A stretch of 64,000 nt of DNA from Pseudoalteromonas caenipelagi (GTDB taxonomy: Bacteria > Pseudomonadota > Gammaproteobacteria > Enterobacterales > Alteromonadaceae). Position numbers and translations under genes: made by a program. Shown here in pieces: positions 1 to 7,179 of the stretch; position 1 is the stretch's first letter; the number at the start of each line of letters is the position of its first letter. Location: positions 62,001 to 126,000 of the forward strand of contig NZ_JABBPG010000001.1 in the NCBI RefSeq assembly GCF_013140855.1, given 5' to 3'. The notes beneath the pieces are model-generated. The model made no database searches. It was given only the letters and a program-made list of their open reading frames with translations, and was not told where the DNA came from.

Positions 1-60
1 CAGTTGTGCATAATAGTTTGGTTGATGCTTTTTAGCTTTACTCTCTAAATGAGGATTTAT

Positions 61-1350
61 AAGGACAGGCACTCAAAGTTGAAACCTTGGGTGTCTTGTC
101 TAAACTTTGAGTTCTTCAAAATCATTTCAATTCTCAGTTCAAGGAGTGAACGATGGGATTAGCAAGGAAGTGTCAAATCAGTTTGTCAGATACCCGTTAT
201 TATCATTGTGTTTCACGCTGTGTGCGTCGCGCATTTTTGTGCGGCGAAGATAAACTCACTGGCAAATCGTATGAACATCGACGAGGCTGGGTAGAAGAGC
301 GTTTGTTGTTTTTAGCGCAGGTGTTTTGTATTGATGTCTGTGCTTATGCGGTGATGAGTAACCACACTCATATTGTGCTGTATGTAGATGATAAAAAAGC
401 ACAAAGATTGGGTGATAGAGCTATTTTACTACGTTGGCATAAATTGTTTAAAGGCACACTGCTTAGCCATAAATATCTCAATGGTGAAGCGTTAGATGAA
501 GGTCAGCGGTTCTTTTTAAGTAAAGATATCAAAGAGTACCGAAACCGCTTATCGAGCATTAGTTGGTTTATGCGCGTGCTAAACGAGCACATAGCCCGCC
601 GTGCCAACAAAGAAGATAAATGCACTGGGCATTTTTGGGAAGGGCGATTTAAAAGCCAAGCGCTGTTAGACGACGCAGCACTGATGGCCTGCATGGCATA
701 CGTAGATTTAAATCCAATACGCGCGAAAATGGCACGGACCCCGGAACAATCAGAACATACCAGCATCAAAAAACGCTGTGAAGTTGCTACATCAGGCAAA
801 CAACCTAAGCAACTAGCCCGCTTTGTAGGTAGTCCCAGAAAACACATGCCCAAAGGAGTGCCTTTTGAATTAAAATCTTATCTAGAGCTCGTTGAACTCA
901 CAGGCAAAAGTATTAGAGCAGATAAACGAGGGCACATAGAATCACATCAAGCTCCGATTCTACAGCGCCTCAATATTCAGGCCGAAAAGTGGCTAAAACT
1001 GACCACCCAGTTTGAACGTGTTTTTCATGGTGCCGTAGGCAAAGCACATTCGTTAGATATGTACTGTGAACGTGCACAACATAAACGACGAAGCAACATT
1101 AAAATCAGCAAAGCATTATTGGCTTAATTAAATAAAAGACTCACCACATAAACACCTTACAAAAACATCGCGCAGGGTGCGAGAAACTGTGCGAGTTGCA
1201 TTGTAATTTCAAAGGTAATCAGCAAATAAACCGCGGTTTGCTGTAGGGGAAGTTACTTTTTGGGAACATATCGGTTAATATTGAAATGAACTTGAGGGAT
1301 TAAAAAGACAAGGTCAGAGATTTTAAGCATGACTTTAAGTGCCTGTCCAT
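61..1350 (+). mobile_element. Y1/HUH transposase element with subterminal inverted ends
   Basis: The left end (61-80) begins AAGGACAGGCACTCAAAGTT. The right end (1331-1350), read on the other strand, begins ATGGACAGGCACTTAAAGTC, so the two ends share GGACAGGCACTYAAAGT in inverted orientation. Between them lies one transposase gene (153-1127). The right end is repeated 120 bp further on (1451-1470). Loose copies of the left end occur at 2241 and 2784, which shows that this end sequence moves or is copied on its own. Exact boundaries and any target duplication are uncertain. A REP-associated (RAYT) type of element is the closest known analogue. Confidence 0.6.
153..1127 (+). CDS. Y1-type (IS200/REP-associated-like) transposase
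   Basis: This 324-aa protein belongs to the single-tyrosine HUH transposases that cut and join single-stranded DNA. The HUH motif is visible as NHTH at residues 70-73. A conserved block GHFWEGRFKSQALLDD (159-174) is followed by YVDLNPIRA (183-191), typical of the large Y1_Tnp proteins of marine gammaproteobacteria. Which tyrosine is catalytic cannot be fixed by eye. The C-terminal third is basic (KRRSNIKISK) and may bind DNA. A good ribosome site (AAGGAG, 140-145) precedes the ATG. The same leader and start region recur without the transposase body at 2815-2906. The gene appears intact. Confidence 0.85.
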   Translation: MGLARKCQISLSDTRYYHCVSRCVRRAFLCGEDKLTGKSYEHRRGWVEERLLFLAQVFCIDVCAYAVMSNHTHIVLYVDDKKAQRLGDRAILLRWHKLFKGTLLSHKYLNGEALDEGQRFFLSKDIKEYRNRLSSISWFMRVLNEHIARRANKEDKCTGHFWEGRFKSQALLDDAALMACMAYVDLNPIRAKMARTPEQSEHTSIKKRCEVATSGKQPKQLARFVGSPRKHMPKGVPFELKSYLELVELTGKSIRADKRGHIESHQAPILQRLNIQAEKWLKLTTQFERVFHGAVGKAHSLDMYCERAQHKRRSNIKISKALLA

Positions 1351-1480
1351 CATAGGAAATCTGTAGGGGAAGTTACTTTTTGGGAACATATCGGTTAATA
1401 TTGAAATGAACTTGAGGGATTAAAAAGACAAGGTCAGAGATTTTAAGCATGACTTTAAGTGCCTGTCCATCTTAGGAATT
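1241..1480 (+). repeat. 120-bp tandem duplication (two copies)
   Basis: Copy one is 1241-1360 and copy two is 1361-1480. They differ at only two positions, both near the end (CATAGGAAAT against CTTAGGAATT). Each unit ends with the right end of the upstream transposase element (GTGCCTGTCCAT). The gene-free stretch 1128-1525 otherwise shows no coding sequence. The near identity suggests a recent duplication. Confidence 0.95.
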
Positions 1481-1525
1481 CACGCTAATACACTGTTCTG
1501 TGTTTTTTAAATTGGGAGTTACGTT

Positions 1526-1882
1526 TTGAAACGAAAAATTAAATTATTCACATCGATCATTTGTATTGCATTGAGCAATGCAAGTTTTGCAGGAAATGGT
1601 TGGAAAGGACCAGGAGCTATTAGCTCAGTTCAACCAGAAATGTATCGCCAAGGAGATAGTGAAGGTGGTTATCCTATTTTGATAGAAACAAATATTCCTT
1701 CCCCTGATTGTGGGGGGACAGTCTGGGCGATAAGATCCAATTGGGATGATGGTAATAGAATGTATTCCGCAGCATTAACAGCGTTAGCTTCTGGCAAAGA
1801 TGTACAATTATACCAATCTTCTTGCTATACAGTTGGCGGAAAACCTTATCCACGTATCGGCGGGATTAAAGTTTCAAACTAG
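1526..1882 (+). CDS. small secreted protein of unknown function, cassette-like
   Basis: This 118-aa protein starts with TTG, chosen because GGGAG lies about eight bases upstream (1514-1518) and the reading then opens with a clear signal peptide: basic KRK, a hydrophobic core, and a likely cleavage after ASFA (residue 22). The mature part is about 96 aa. It has two cysteines (C62 and C100) that could form one disulfide in the periplasm or outside the cell. I recognise no named family, though small exported proteins ending in a Cys-then-Pro-Ile-Gly pattern are common in Alteromonadales. An attC-like hairpin follows 54 bases after the stop, so the gene may be an integron cassette. Function is unknown. 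Confidence 0.7.
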   Translation: MKRKIKLFTSIICIALSNASFAGNGWKGPGAISSVQPEMYRQGDSEGGYPILIETNIPSPDCGGTVWAIRSNWDDGNRMYSAALTALASGKDVQLYQSSCYTVGGKPYPRIGGIKVSN

Positions 1883-1936
1883 CCACCAATTGTTTAGCAA
1901 TTCTAGTTCTAGTTTAAATAGCGATGTTAGGGCTAC

Positions 1937-2035
1937 ACAGAACAAGGCGCAGCAACGGACTGTCAAACCTGTCACTTTTTGTGCGTGCCGCACAAAAATC
2001 GCCAGTTTTGCCAGCCGCTGTGCGCGGCGTTATAT
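1937..2035 (+). other. attC-like integron recombination site
   Basis: A 99-bp imperfect palindrome runs from an AAC box (1941-1943) to GTTATAT (2029-2035). The left arm (AAC, spacer, GCGCA, CGG, CTG, CAAA, TTTTTGTGCG) pairs with the right arm (CGCACAAAAA through to GCGTT) around a three-base loop (1986-1988). The left arm has an unpaired G near 1951 and an unpaired A in CGGACTG opposite CGGCTG. Extrahelical bases of this kind on one arm, outer AAC/GTT boxes with an adjoining unpaired spacer, and weak primary conservation are hallmarks of attC sites. A cassette-like gene ends 54 bases before it and another starts 18 bases after it. No integron integrase is in the window. Confidence 0.6.
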
Positions 2036-2052
2036 ATACAAGGAAGTCAGTA

Positions 2053-2262
2053 GTGTCATCTGTTCAAATAGCACGATACATCATAAGTTTTAGCTGGTTG
2101 TATCACGGCATTTTTCCTAAATTAGTCCACATTGCACCTTTGGAAAAATTACTCACTAGTAGCTTTGGTTTTTCGGATGATATTTCTTATCTTATTACTA
2201 AATCAGCGGGCGTTGGTGAGGTGGTTTTCGGTATTACTACAAGGACAGGCATTCAAACTTGA
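2053..2262 (+). pseudogene. truncated DoxX-like membrane protein gene
   Basis: Reading begins at GTG 2053, preceded by AAGGAAG (2040-2046). It gives SSVQIARYIISFSWLYHGIFP, which resembles the N-terminus of DoxX-like membrane proteins (SWLYHGIFPK, then PLEKLLT and GAGVGEV-like motifs). The reading breaks at about 2241, where a copy of the transposase-element end is inserted, and a stop follows at 2260-2262. About 70 residues remain where the family usually has about 120-140. The start 18 bases after the attC boundary is the usual spacing for a cassette gene. The family call is from memory. Confidence 0.5.
2241..2258 (+). repeat. solo copy of the transposase-element left end
   Basis: AAGGACAGGCATTCAAAC here matches the element left end at 61-78 with two mismatches. 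It interrupts the DoxX-like reading frame and lies immediately upstream of the ribosome site of the next gene. Confidence 0.7.
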
Positions 2263-2273
2263 AGGGAGTAAAG

Positions 2274-2720
2274 ATGAACAGTTCAATAAATAAGTATCTA
2301 TTTATTGCGTCAATATGTTGTTTTACTGCTGCACTTGCTCATATTGGCTGTATTGCTTTCGGAGGCGATTGGTATCGCTTTTTTGGAGCCGGTGAGCTGA
2401 TGGCACAGATGTCAGAGCAAGGACATTGGTACCCGACAATTGTTACCTCTGTTATCGTCTTGGTACTGCTTATTTTTGCGTTTTACGCCTTGTCTGGTTC
2501 TGGTGCAATTAAGCGATTACCACTTATAAAATTAGCATTAATCCTGATCACCAGTATTTTTTTACTACGTGGCATTGCTTTCGTTGGGTTAATGCCAATG
2601 TTTCCAGAAAACAGCCTGACATTTTGGTTAATTAGTTCTGGTATATGTTTATCTATTGGCGGCCTGTTTGCTGTCGGCTCATGGCAGCGGTGGTCTGTCT
2701 TAAGTGCAGAAAATGATTAA
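2274..2720 (+). CDS. four-helix integral membrane protein, unknown function
   Basis: This 148-aa product has four predicted membrane helices, roughly at residues 8-30, 55-75, 83-103 and 113-135 of the trimmed protein. The ATG at 2274 is preferred over an in-frame TTG at 2259 because GGGAG (2264-2268) is correctly spaced to it. The FFGAGE and WYPT motifs occur in small conserved membrane proteins of marine bacteria, but I know no function. It follows a solo element end, and the sequence after its stop contains ACGCGTGGCATT, which resembles the inner part of some Vibrio-type attC sites. It may therefore also be a cassette gene. Confidence 0.7.
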   Translation: MNSSINKYLFIASICCFTAALAHIGCIAFGGDWYRFFGAGELMAQMSEQGHWYPTIVTSVIVLVLLIFAFYALSGSGAIKRLPLIKLALILITSIFLLRGIAFVGLMPMFPENSLTFWLISSGICLSIGGLFAVGSWQRWSVLSAEND

Positions 2721-2783
2721 ACGCGTGGCATTGTTGGTTTGCGTTGAGTTGTAACGCTTAAGAACCATAAGGCAGAGCCATAA

Positions 2784-2906
2784 AGGACAGTCACTCAAAC
2801 TACTCAAACTTAAGATAGTCACTCAAACTTAAAACCTTGGGTGTCTTGTTTAAACTTTCAGTTCTTCTAAGTTAGACCCAATTCTCAGTGCAAGGAGTGA
2901 ACGATG
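2784..2906 (+). repeat. second left-end copy of the transposase element, without transposase
   Basis: This stretch repeats the first ~95 bp of the element, including AAACCTTGGGTGTCTTGT, the AAGGAGTG ribosome site and the transposase ATGGG. The first few bases are partly duplicated (CACTCAAACT occurs at 2791-2801 and again at 2819-2828). The transposase body is absent and unrelated sequence begins at about 2908. It accounts for most of the gene-free interval 2721-3023. Confidence 0.85.
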
Positions 2907-2907
2907 G

Positions 2908-3006
2908 GGTGGCAAGTTGATTGCGGTTGTCACGTTTATGTTTATTAATCCTTGGCATATTAAACATCAGGCAGAACAGATAAATTTAGGTATAATGTAC
3001 GATTAG
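2908..3006 (+). pseudogene. possible 3' remnant of a gene cut by the repeat
   Basis: Directly after the repeat, one frame reads GGKLIAVVTFMFINPWHIKH and runs on for 33 codons to a TAG at 3004-3006, with no start of its own. It looks like the C-terminal tail of a gene whose 5' part was removed when the repeat arrived. The product cannot be identified and chance is not excluded. Confidence 0.25.
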
Positions 3007-3023
3007 CCCTAAAGATAAGCCTT

Positions 3024-3317
3024 ATGAATATACCTATCAAAACCCAATCAACGCCTGAAATTTTATGCTCAAACTGTAAGGCTTGCTGTTGTCGCCTTGA
3101 GGTTATCATTATCTCAGACACGGGAGTGCCAGAATCACATATAAAGCGTGATGCTTGGGGGGCCGAAACAATGCTTAGGCTTTCTGATGGTTGGTGTTCA
3201 GCTTTAGACCGAGAAAGCTTTATGTGTACTATCTACGAAAATCGCCCTTGGATTTGTAGAGAGTTTGAAATGGGTTCATATGAGTGCAAAGATGAACGAG
3301 CTGCGCATAATTTATAG
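3024..3317 (+). CDS. YkgJ-type cysteine-cluster protein
   Basis: This 97-aa protein carries the CxxCxxCC-type cluster near its N-terminus (LCSNCKACCC, residues 14-23), a later cysteine pair (C58 and C68 region) and a C-terminal RPWICREFE block. This arrangement defines the YkgJ/UPF0153 family, thought to bind a zinc or iron ion; the biochemical role is not settled. The length is normal for the short members. It stands alone, with no strong ribosome site visible upstream of the ATG. Confidence 0.7.
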   Translation: MNIPIKTQSTPEILCSNCKACCCRLEVIIISDTGVPESHIKRDAWGAETMLRLSDGWCSALDRESFMCTIYENRPWICREFEMGSYECKDERAAHNL

Positions 3318-3495
3318 TCTTAAAATAGAGCTATAGCAGACATCAACGGAACTGGTTTTACACCTTCACTCTTTGATAATTTTATTATGGATGTCATGTT
3401 TATTAATAGTAATGCAGTAAAATTTATTGCTTGCAAAATAATCAATCTGTCATTATGTTTGTGTTTGGTTTATAGAATGTAAAAGGAGTGTTATT

Positions 3496-3666
3496 ATGAA
3501 AATAAAATTGAATAAGAAGAAATTTAAAAATTTGAGCAGAGATAGTAAGGCTGTACCTGTAAACTTTACACCTAATGTGGCTGGTGGTTTTATGCATATA
3601 GATGAAACAGATAAGTGTCACAATGGTGATGGTGATTCAGGTTGGAGCTGTCGCCTAGGTTGTTAA
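3496..3666 (+). CDS. putative double-glycine leader peptide (RiPP-like precursor)
   Basis: This 56-codon gene has a strong ribosome site (AAAGGAGTG, 3482-3490) and its own terminator-like hairpin. The first part, MKIKLNKKKFKNLSRD, is very lysine-rich. It continues through SKAVPVNFTPNVAGG, ending in a Gly-Gly pair with valine at -4, as in leaders cut by C39 peptidases. The remaining 25 residues (FMHIDETDKCHNGDGDSGWS, then CRLGC) are acidic and Gly-rich with three cysteines. This leader/core split is typical of modified or disulfide-bonded secreted peptides. No modification enzyme, peptidase or exporter is next to it. I recall similar lysine-rich GG peptides in Pseudoalteromonas genomes but no characterised one. 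Function is inferred only. Confidence 0.6.
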   Translation: MKIKLNKKKFKNLSRDSKAVPVNFTPNVAGGFMHIDETDKCHNGDGDSGWSCRLGC

Positions 3667-3680
3667 TCTCTTGAATTCAA

Positions 3681-3719
3681 AAAGAGGTCGCGATGTTTTT
3701 ATAGGCTTCCTCTTTATTA
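3681..3719 (+). terminator. hairpin after the GG-leader peptide gene
   Basis: AAAGAGG (3681-3687) pairs with CCTCTTT (3709-3715) across a 21-base loop, followed by ATTATTT. It lies 14 bases after the peptide stop and fits a simple intrinsic terminator, which suggests that the peptide gene is transcribed alone. The loop is long, so strength is uncertain. Confidence 0.5.
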
Positions 3720-4197
3720 TTTAAGTAACAAAACTTGCATATTTTCCCTTTTATTTAGCCGTCCTATCATGAAATGCCAATACTACAGGCTTATTTGATG
3801 AAAGCGATACACAAGTTCGACTAAACTCCTTTATATAATACTCAGTAGGTAATAATAGAGAGTAATAATCTAAACATACTCTTTTGCTGTTTTTTTTCTA
3901 TCCTGTCTTTTATTTAATCAATATGTGGGTCAGCATCAGCAAAGCACCTGTATTTGTTTGTGTTGCTGTGGTTCTAATTCAATTTACTTGCATGTCAACT
4001 TTATTCTAACTCTTCCATTATCAAATACACAGCTCTTAGCCATTTGCACAACAGCAATGTCAGTACAGTTTTTAGGATAAAAAATTAAGGTTTTAATGGG
4101 AAAGCAAGTGTGAAAGGTATTTCACATTCGTTTCACATTGAGCAAGTTAAGTTAGCTGCACTTAAAGAATAATACAAACCGTAAGCTAGGGAAAATA
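3720..4197. other. gene-free interval before the serine hydrolase
   Basis: No convincing reading frame or RNA gene was seen. Near its end, GTGAAA (4110-4115) and TTTCAC (4120-4125) form an inverted repeat with a four-base gap, and a second TTTCAC follows at 4131-4136. These could be a regulator site for the hydrolase gene at 4198; the binding protein is unknown. Confidence 0.4.
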
Positions 4198-6027
4198 ATG
4201 ATAAATAAAGCTGTGCTTAGACTACTGATAATCATAGTTAGCATCTTAGGTGCGATGGACTCGCAAGCCAGTAGCGACCAAGACTTTGAAAAGCGAATTA
4301 ATGAGGTGGTCAGCGAAGAGGGCTTAATAGGAGTTACATGGGCAACGATTTCTGATCAGCAAGTAGAAACTGGTAGTTTTGGTTTTGCGAATGTCTCCAA
4401 ATCGCAGGTAATGCAAGCACAGCAAAAGATGCATGTAGGGTCCGTATCAAAATCTGTGCTTGCCATCGGTGTTTTGCGATTAATAACGCAAGGCGTGTTA
4501 TCTCTAGAGAGCAATGTAGAGTTGTTGTTGCCTGAATTACCCTTCGATAATCCTTGGGCAAGAACCTCTGCAATCACCGTAAAGCATTTGCTTGCTCATA
4601 CTGCGGGTATCGACAATATTCGAATGTGGCAATTTTTAAACACCTCGCCTTTACCAGATACACCACTTGCACATGCATTTATGTCCAAAGACAAGACTCT
4701 ACTAAAAGTCAGAGTTGAGCCAGGAACACAGTATCTCTACTCGAATATGGGTTATACCCTGTTAGCAATGGTTATCGAGCGTGTAACAGGGCAAAGGTAC
4801 GAAGCGTATTTAGACAATGAATTACTAAAACCCTTAGAAATGCACGCGAGTACGTTTGAGTTTGTTTCTCAGGTTGGTGATAAAGCCGATCCATTGCTTG
4901 CTATGGGTTACCATGAAAACAATGTTGAGCAAACTGCGGTAGCGATGTATCTACGCGCTTCTGGTCAATTTACAACAACGGCACAAGACATGGTTAAATA
5001 TATGGCATTTGTGCTCAGTGATGGTCGTTTGAAAGGGCAGACCTTTGTTGCTCCCCACCTGATGACAATGCTTGGATATCCTGATGGCACTGACGCTCAT
5101 CAAGCTGGATTGGATATTGGTCATGGATTAGCTTTTGCGATAAGAGATAGACATGGCGTAGTAGGCATGTGTCACCCAGGAACCACATTTGGTTTTAGAG
5201 CGTACATGTGCTTATTTCCTAGTGAACAAAAAGGCTTTTTTTATGCCATTAATACGGATAGCGAACAAGCTGATTATGAAAAGTTTAATCAGCTGTTTAT
5301 AACCAAGTTAGCCATTAGAAAACAGGCTCCTACTTTGGCTGCAAACACCGTACAGAACGAGCTGCAATTAGCTGGGTTATATTTTTTATCGCCTAACAGC
5401 AGAGTCGAGTTTGAGTTTTTAGATAGGTTATTCAATTTTATTTGGCTTGAAGGCAATGGCCACAACCTAACGATTAAATCTTTACAATCAGAGGACAAAC
5501 GTTTGATGCCTATTGGTGAAAACCTTTATCGCGACGAGACTCGGGTGCAGGCTTCACACGTGCTGTACCAAACCCAAAACGGTAAACTGATGCTTAGCGA
5601 CGGTCTTAAAACGTATCAAAAAGGGCCAATCACAGACATTCTGTTTTATTGGGTCAGTTTGATACTAGGTCTATTGGCGTTGTTGTATCTATTACTTATT
5701 GGTGTGTACAGACTAATAACGCGCAATCGATTAGGATTACATGGCGTAGGCTTGGTCAGCGTTAACGTAAGTCTATTTACTGTACCAGCATATTTTTATT
5801 CTCAGCAGTCATTTTTGGCATTTGGTGATGTAACAGCGGCCAGCATATCGCTGGCGCTTGTATCCGCACTGTTGCCTATATCCGCTTTATACTCCTTGTA
5901 TCTTTGTTTTTATAAAGTGTCTGAACACAAGATGAAAATGCTAGACATGCTCGCATTAGTTTTGTTGTTGGTACTATGCGCTGTATTATTTGCGTGGGGC
6001 CAGCTACCAATGACTTTCTGGCGTTAA
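4198..6027 (+). CDS. beta-lactamase-fold serine hydrolase with C-terminal membrane domain
   Basis: This 609-aa protein has an N-terminal signal peptide (cleavage probably near residue 25) and a class C beta-lactamase/penicillin-binding-like domain at about 30-370. The serine-lysine motif is SVSK at 82-85, the tyrosine motif is YSN at 181-183, and HPG at 326-328 takes the place of the usual KTG. A spacer of about 100 residues is followed by four hydrophobic helices (about 480-505, 515-535, 545-570 and 580-605). The catalytic part should therefore sit in the periplasm, tethered to the inner membrane. Relatives act as D-amino-acid peptidases, esterases or are uncharacterised; antibiotic resistance cannot be assumed. 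AGGGAAA upstream of the ATG is a plausible ribosome site. Confidence 0.75.
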   Translation: MINKAVLRLLIIIVSILGAMDSQASSDQDFEKRINEVVSEEGLIGVTWATISDQQVETGSFGFANVSKSQVMQAQQKMHVGSVSKSVLAIGVLRLITQGVLSLESNVELLLPELPFDNPWARTSAITVKHLLAHTAGIDNIRMWQFLNTSPLPDTPLAHAFMSKDKTLLKVRVEPGTQYLYSNMGYTLLAMVIERVTGQRYEAYLDNELLKPLEMHASTFEFVSQVGDKADPLLAMGYHENNVEQTAVAMYLRASGQFTTTAQDMVKYMAFVLSDGRLKGQTFVAPHLMTMLGYPDGTDAHQAGLDIGHGLAFAIRDRHGVVGMCHPGTTFGFRAYMCLFPSEQKGFFYAINTDSEQADYEKFNQLFITKLAIRKQAPTLAANTVQNELQLAGLYFLSPNSRVEFEFLDRLFNFIWLEGNGHNLTIKSLQSEDKRLMPIGENLYRDETRVQASHVLYQTQNGKLMLSDGLKTYQKGPITDILFYWVSLILGLLALLYLLLIGVYRLITRNRLGLHGVGLVSVNVSLFTVPAYFYSQQSFLAFGDVTAASISLALVSALLPISALYSLYLCFYKVSEHKMKMLDMLALVLLLVLCAVLFAWGQLPMTFWR

Positions 6028-6069
6028 AGCGAGCGAATTAGTGCTTATGGATAGTAAATATAATAATCG

Positions 6070-7062
6070 TTACGAAAATAGTTTTTTTCTAACTACTTTT
6101 CGATATTCGCTAGGGGTTTGATTCAGCCGCGCTTTGAATATTCGCGTAAGTAGTCCCTGAGAATTGAAGCCAACAGACATGGCTATCTCTTGAATTGATA
6201 AATTACTATTTGCAAGCAGCTCCTTGGCACTTTCCAGGCGCAAAGCTTGCAAATAGTCGGTGGCAGTTTGTCCTGTTGCAGATTTAAAACGTCGATTAAA
6301 AGTACGTTGACTCATATCGAATTGTGCTGCGACTTCACTAAGAGATAACTCATTGTTGTAGTTGTTTTTTAACCAAAACTGAATGGCAGCAATTTGCTCG
6401 TCTGGGTGCTTGTCGACAGCCCCTTCTAAATATCTTTGCTCTTCGTAGGGCTTACGAATCTCATGGGAAAAATTTTGCTGAACATGATTTGCTGCAGCTT
6501 TGCCATACAATAAAGCGATTAAGTGTACGATGACATCTGCCAGTGCATTTAAGCTAGCAACGGTGTAAATACGCTCAGATTGGGTGATAAAAAAGTCAGG
6601 TTTTAAATCGACTGAAGGGTAATAACGAGCAAACTGCTTGGCATAATGCCAGTGCGTGGTTGCAGGGTGACTATCAAGTAAACCTGACTCGGCTAAAAAG
6701 CAAACGCCTGTGCCTACGCCAATAATGGTGCCGCCATTTTGCCAACTGGTTTTTAAGTCATTTGCAAGCTGAGCTGTTTGACGAATAACGGGTCTGGGAT
6801 TTCGCCAGATACTGGGTACTATCACATAGTCTTGATATGACAATTCACTAAAGTTACCTGTTGGCTTTAATTGAAGCCCAAGTTCATTATCTATGATGTG
6901 CTCAGGGTCACTTAGCCACGATAGTTTGAGTGGCCTAAAGTCACTGCCTAGGTGTCGCTTTGCGAACGCTTCTCCTGCTCTGAGCATCTCTGCAGGTAAC
7001 GTCACGCTGGTGAATAGCATGTGTCTGTAAAGGGTAAACGCAACGTGAATTGGCTGATTCAT
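6070..7062 (-). CDS. GlxA-type AraC family transcriptional regulator
   Basis: This 330-aa protein combines an N-terminal DJ-1/PfpI-like (class I glutamine amidotransferase fold) domain with a C-terminal pair of AraC helix-turn-helix motifs (about residues 230-325, including LSEVAAQFDMSQRTFNRRFK and a second helix with QEIAMSVGFNSQ). CFLAESGLLD followed by HPATTHW is typical of the domain. The ATG at 7060-7062 is preferred over the upstream in-frame start because AGGGAGTGG lies just before it. The gene is divergent from fabY, 117 bases apart, so it may regulate that gene, itself, or both. The effector is unknown. Confidence 0.8.
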   Translation of the reverse strand: MNQPIHVAFTLYRHMLFTSVTLPAEMLRAGEAFAKRHLGSDFRPLKLSWLSDPEHIIDNELGLQLKPTGNFSELSYQDYVIVPSIWRNPRPVIRQTAQLANDLKTSWQNGGTIIGVGTGVCFLAESGLLDSHPATTHWHYAKQFARYYPSVDLKPDFFITQSERIYTVASLNALADVIVHLIALLYGKAAANHVQQNFSHEIRKPYEEQRYLEGAVDKHPDEQIAAIQFWLKNNYNNELSLSEVAAQFDMSQRTFNRRFKSATGQTATDYLQALRLESAKELLANSNLSIQEIAMSVGFNSQGLLTRIFKARLNQTPSEYRKVVRKKLFS

Positions 7063-7179
7063 CTGGACTGACCACTCCCTTATGGCTAATTTTTTGCAAT
7101 ATGTGGCCAATTTTGCATTATCTAAATTTAAAGTTCCAATTAAAATCAGTACATATTTGGCTAAACAGAACAAATCAAA

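Noticed and set aside
61-1480. CRISPR-like repeat array
   Set aside because: Only two 120-bp tandem copies occur, without spacers or cas genes; they belong to the transposase element.
1800-2093. Open frame of 97 aa across the attC-like hairpin
   Set aside because: It crosses the 3' end of the secreted-protein gene and the palindrome, and its sequence is a translation of the hairpin.
2721-2783. Second attC site after the four-helix membrane protein gene
   Set aside because: ACGCGTGGCATT resembles the interior of some attC sites, but I could not pair the two sides or find the AAC/GTT boxes. At best it is a decayed remnant.
4198-6027. Antibiotic-resistance beta-lactamase
   Set aside because: The HPG in place of KTG and the membrane domain fit the broad serine hydrolase group; resistance cannot be inferred.
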